Origin: Rhodocyclaceae bacterium
GTDB taxonomy: Bacteria > Pseudomonadota > Gammaproteobacteria > Burkholderiales > Rhodocyclaceae
Direction: 5' to 3'
DNA length: 35,623 bases
NCBI GenBank assembly: GCA_020445785.1
Contig: JAGRFZ010000143.1
Location: 1 to 35,623 of the forward strand
Of the stretch, positions 34,636-35,623 are shown one piece after another; the stretch's first letter is position 1; every line of letters starts with the position of its first letter. The position numbers and the translations under genes are program-made. Below the pieces are notes generated by a model. It was not told the DNA's origin. It did not search any database and was given only the letters and a program-made list of their open reading frames with translations.

Positions 34636-35623
34636 ATGTTTGAGCGTCCTGCCTCGGGTAACCGGGCGGTACTGGTCCAGCTCGATTTCGGTGAGGGCGC
34701 GACCGCCGAGCGCGTGTCCGAGGCGGCCCTGCTGGTCGGCAGTGCCGGCGCCGAGGTCGTGGCCACGGTCGTGGCGCGGCGGCGGGCGCCGGATCCGGCC
34801 CTGTTCGCCGGCCGCGGCAAGGTCGCTGAAATCGCGAGCCTGATCCGCTCGGTGGATGCCGACATCGTGATCTTCAATCACGAGTTGGCACCGGGCCAGC
34901 AGCGCAATCTCGAGCGCGAGCTGCAATGCCGCGTCGTGGATCGCAACACCTTGATTCTCGACATCTTCGCGCTGCGGGCCAAGAGCCACGAGGGCAAGCT
35001 GCAAGTCGAACTGGCCCAACTCGAGCACTTGTCTACCCGGCTGGTGCGGGGCTGGACCCACCTCGAGCGTCAGAAGGGCGGTATCGGCCTGCGCGGTCCC
35101 GGCGAGAAGCAGCTCGAGACCGACCGACGCTTGCTGGGGCAGCGGGTCAAGCAGTTGCGTTCGCGCCTCAAGACCCACGAGAAGCAGCGCAAGGTGCGGC
35201 GGCGGGCGCGGGAGCGACGTGAAGTCGCTTCGGTCTCGCTGGTGGGCTACACCAATGCCGGCAAATCGACCCTGTTCAACGCGATCACCAAGGCCGGCAG
35301 CTATGCCGCCGACCAGTTGTTCGCAACCCTCGACACCACCAGCCGTCGCGTCTATCTGGGCGAGGCTGGTCATGTCGTGATGTCGGACACGGTCGGTTTC
35401 ATCCGCGACCTTCCACACCAGCTGGTGGCCGCCTTCCATGCCACCCTCGAAGAAACCGCCAGCGCCGACCTGCTGATCCACGTGGTGGATTCGGCGAGCG
35501 AAGACCGGGATGCGCAGATCGCCGCGGTCAACGGTGTTCTCGAGGAGATCGGCGCGGGCGAGATCCCGCAGCTCCTGGTGTGGAACAAGATCGATCTCAC
35601 CCACGCCGAGCCCGGTGTCGAGC
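34636..35623 (+). CDS. hflX: Ribosome-associated GTPase HflX (partial, 3' end outside window)
   Basis: GTPase that binds the 50S subunit and splits stalled or heat-damaged ribosomes. The first 329 codons are present. The N-terminal HflX domain has ADIVIFNHELAPGQQRNLERE and DRNTLILDIFALRAKSHEGK read in part, then the linker GPGEKQLETDRR. The G domain carries G1 GYTNAGKSTLFN, G2 around LFATLDTTSR, G3 DTVGFIRDLPHQLV and G4 NKID at the window edge. ATG 34636 is read as MFERPASGNRAVLVQLDFG. It follows hfq by 48 bases, the usual hfq-hflX pairing. No stop codon lies before the end of the window. Confidence 0.96.
   Translation, partial: MFERPASGNRAVLVQLDFGEGATAERVSEAALLVGSAGAEVVATVVARRRAPDPALFAGRGKVAEIASLIRSVDADIVIFNHELAPGQQRNLERELQCRVVDRNTLILDIFALRAKSHEGKLQVELAQLEHLSTRLVRGWTHLERQKGGIGLRGPGEKQLETDRRLLGQRVKQLRSRLKTHEKQRKVRRRARERREVASVSLVGYTNAGKSTLFNAITKAGSYAADQLFATLDTTSRRVYLGEAGHVVMSDTVGFIRDLPHQLVAAFHATLEETASADLLIHVVDSASEDRDAQIAAVNGVLEEIGAGEIPQLLVWNKIDLTHAEPGVE

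Noticed and set aside
1-35623. Mobile elements, prophage, CRISPR arrays or toxin-antitoxin pairs.
   Set aside because: No transposase, integrase, direct-repeat array, cas gene or recognisable toxin-antitoxin pair was seen on either strand.

Overview
The window is GC-rich chromosomal DNA from a betaproteobacterium, most likely of the Rhodocyclales type (Azoarcus/Thauera-like; inferred, not proven). The clue is the right-hand gene order ndk-rlmN-pilW-rodZ-ispG-hisS-yfgM-bamB-der-hfq-hflX, together with divergent purC/accA, accA-tilS and a FixJ-class DctSR-type two-component system. I see no insertion sequence, prophage, CRISPR array, rRNA gene or ordinary tRNA gene.

Positions 1-5150 hold an RNA-repair locus. 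rtcR (+) encodes a sigma54 activator with an RtcR/CARF-type sensor domain. It is divergent from a minus-strand unit made of a near-consensus -24/-12 promoter (3377-3392), two adjacent tRNA-like RNAs (3251-3202 and 3200-3123), a slipin (SPFH) gene, a zinc-ribbon gene and rtcB. The two RNA elements have canonical T-arms. One also has an acceptor stem and an encoded CCA but no anticodon arm. The other has a canonical D-arm but a long hairpin with a 3-nt loop where the anticodon arm should be. They cannot decode and look like tRNA mimics inside the operon whose activator is known in Salmonella to sense broken tRNA. This is the most interesting part of the window. Related stem-loops follow the slipin and zinc-ribbon stop codons.

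Positions 5300-13900 are accessory and loosely packed: a zinc-ribbon/DUF805/glutaredoxin fusion, an OmpA-family lipoprotein, a PQQ-type sugar dehydrogenase, a conserved small protein, an unknown exported protein, and a tight ArsR-SRPBCC-DUF2461-TfoX operon with a clear promoter and operator palindrome. A DUF4124-glutaredoxin gene follows. Three stretches (6569-7135, 7781-8097, 9763-10487) hold no convincing gene.

Positions 13900-24900 hold prlC, an HDOD protein, a DUF2189 membrane protein, purC, accA, tilS, a dctS/dctR-like sensor-regulator pair, and a divergent TRAP solute-binding protein whose membrane partners dctQM are not next to it.

Positions 25000-35623 are a compact plus-strand housekeeping series with many 4-bp stop/start overlaps (ATGA/GTGA): nucleotide balance (ndk), 23S/tRNA methylation (rlmN), pilus assembly (pilW), cell shape (rodZ), isoprenoid synthesis (ispG), histidine charging (hisS), envelope biogenesis (yfgM, bamB), ribosome assembly (der), the RNA chaperone hfq and the start of hflX, which is cut by the window edge.
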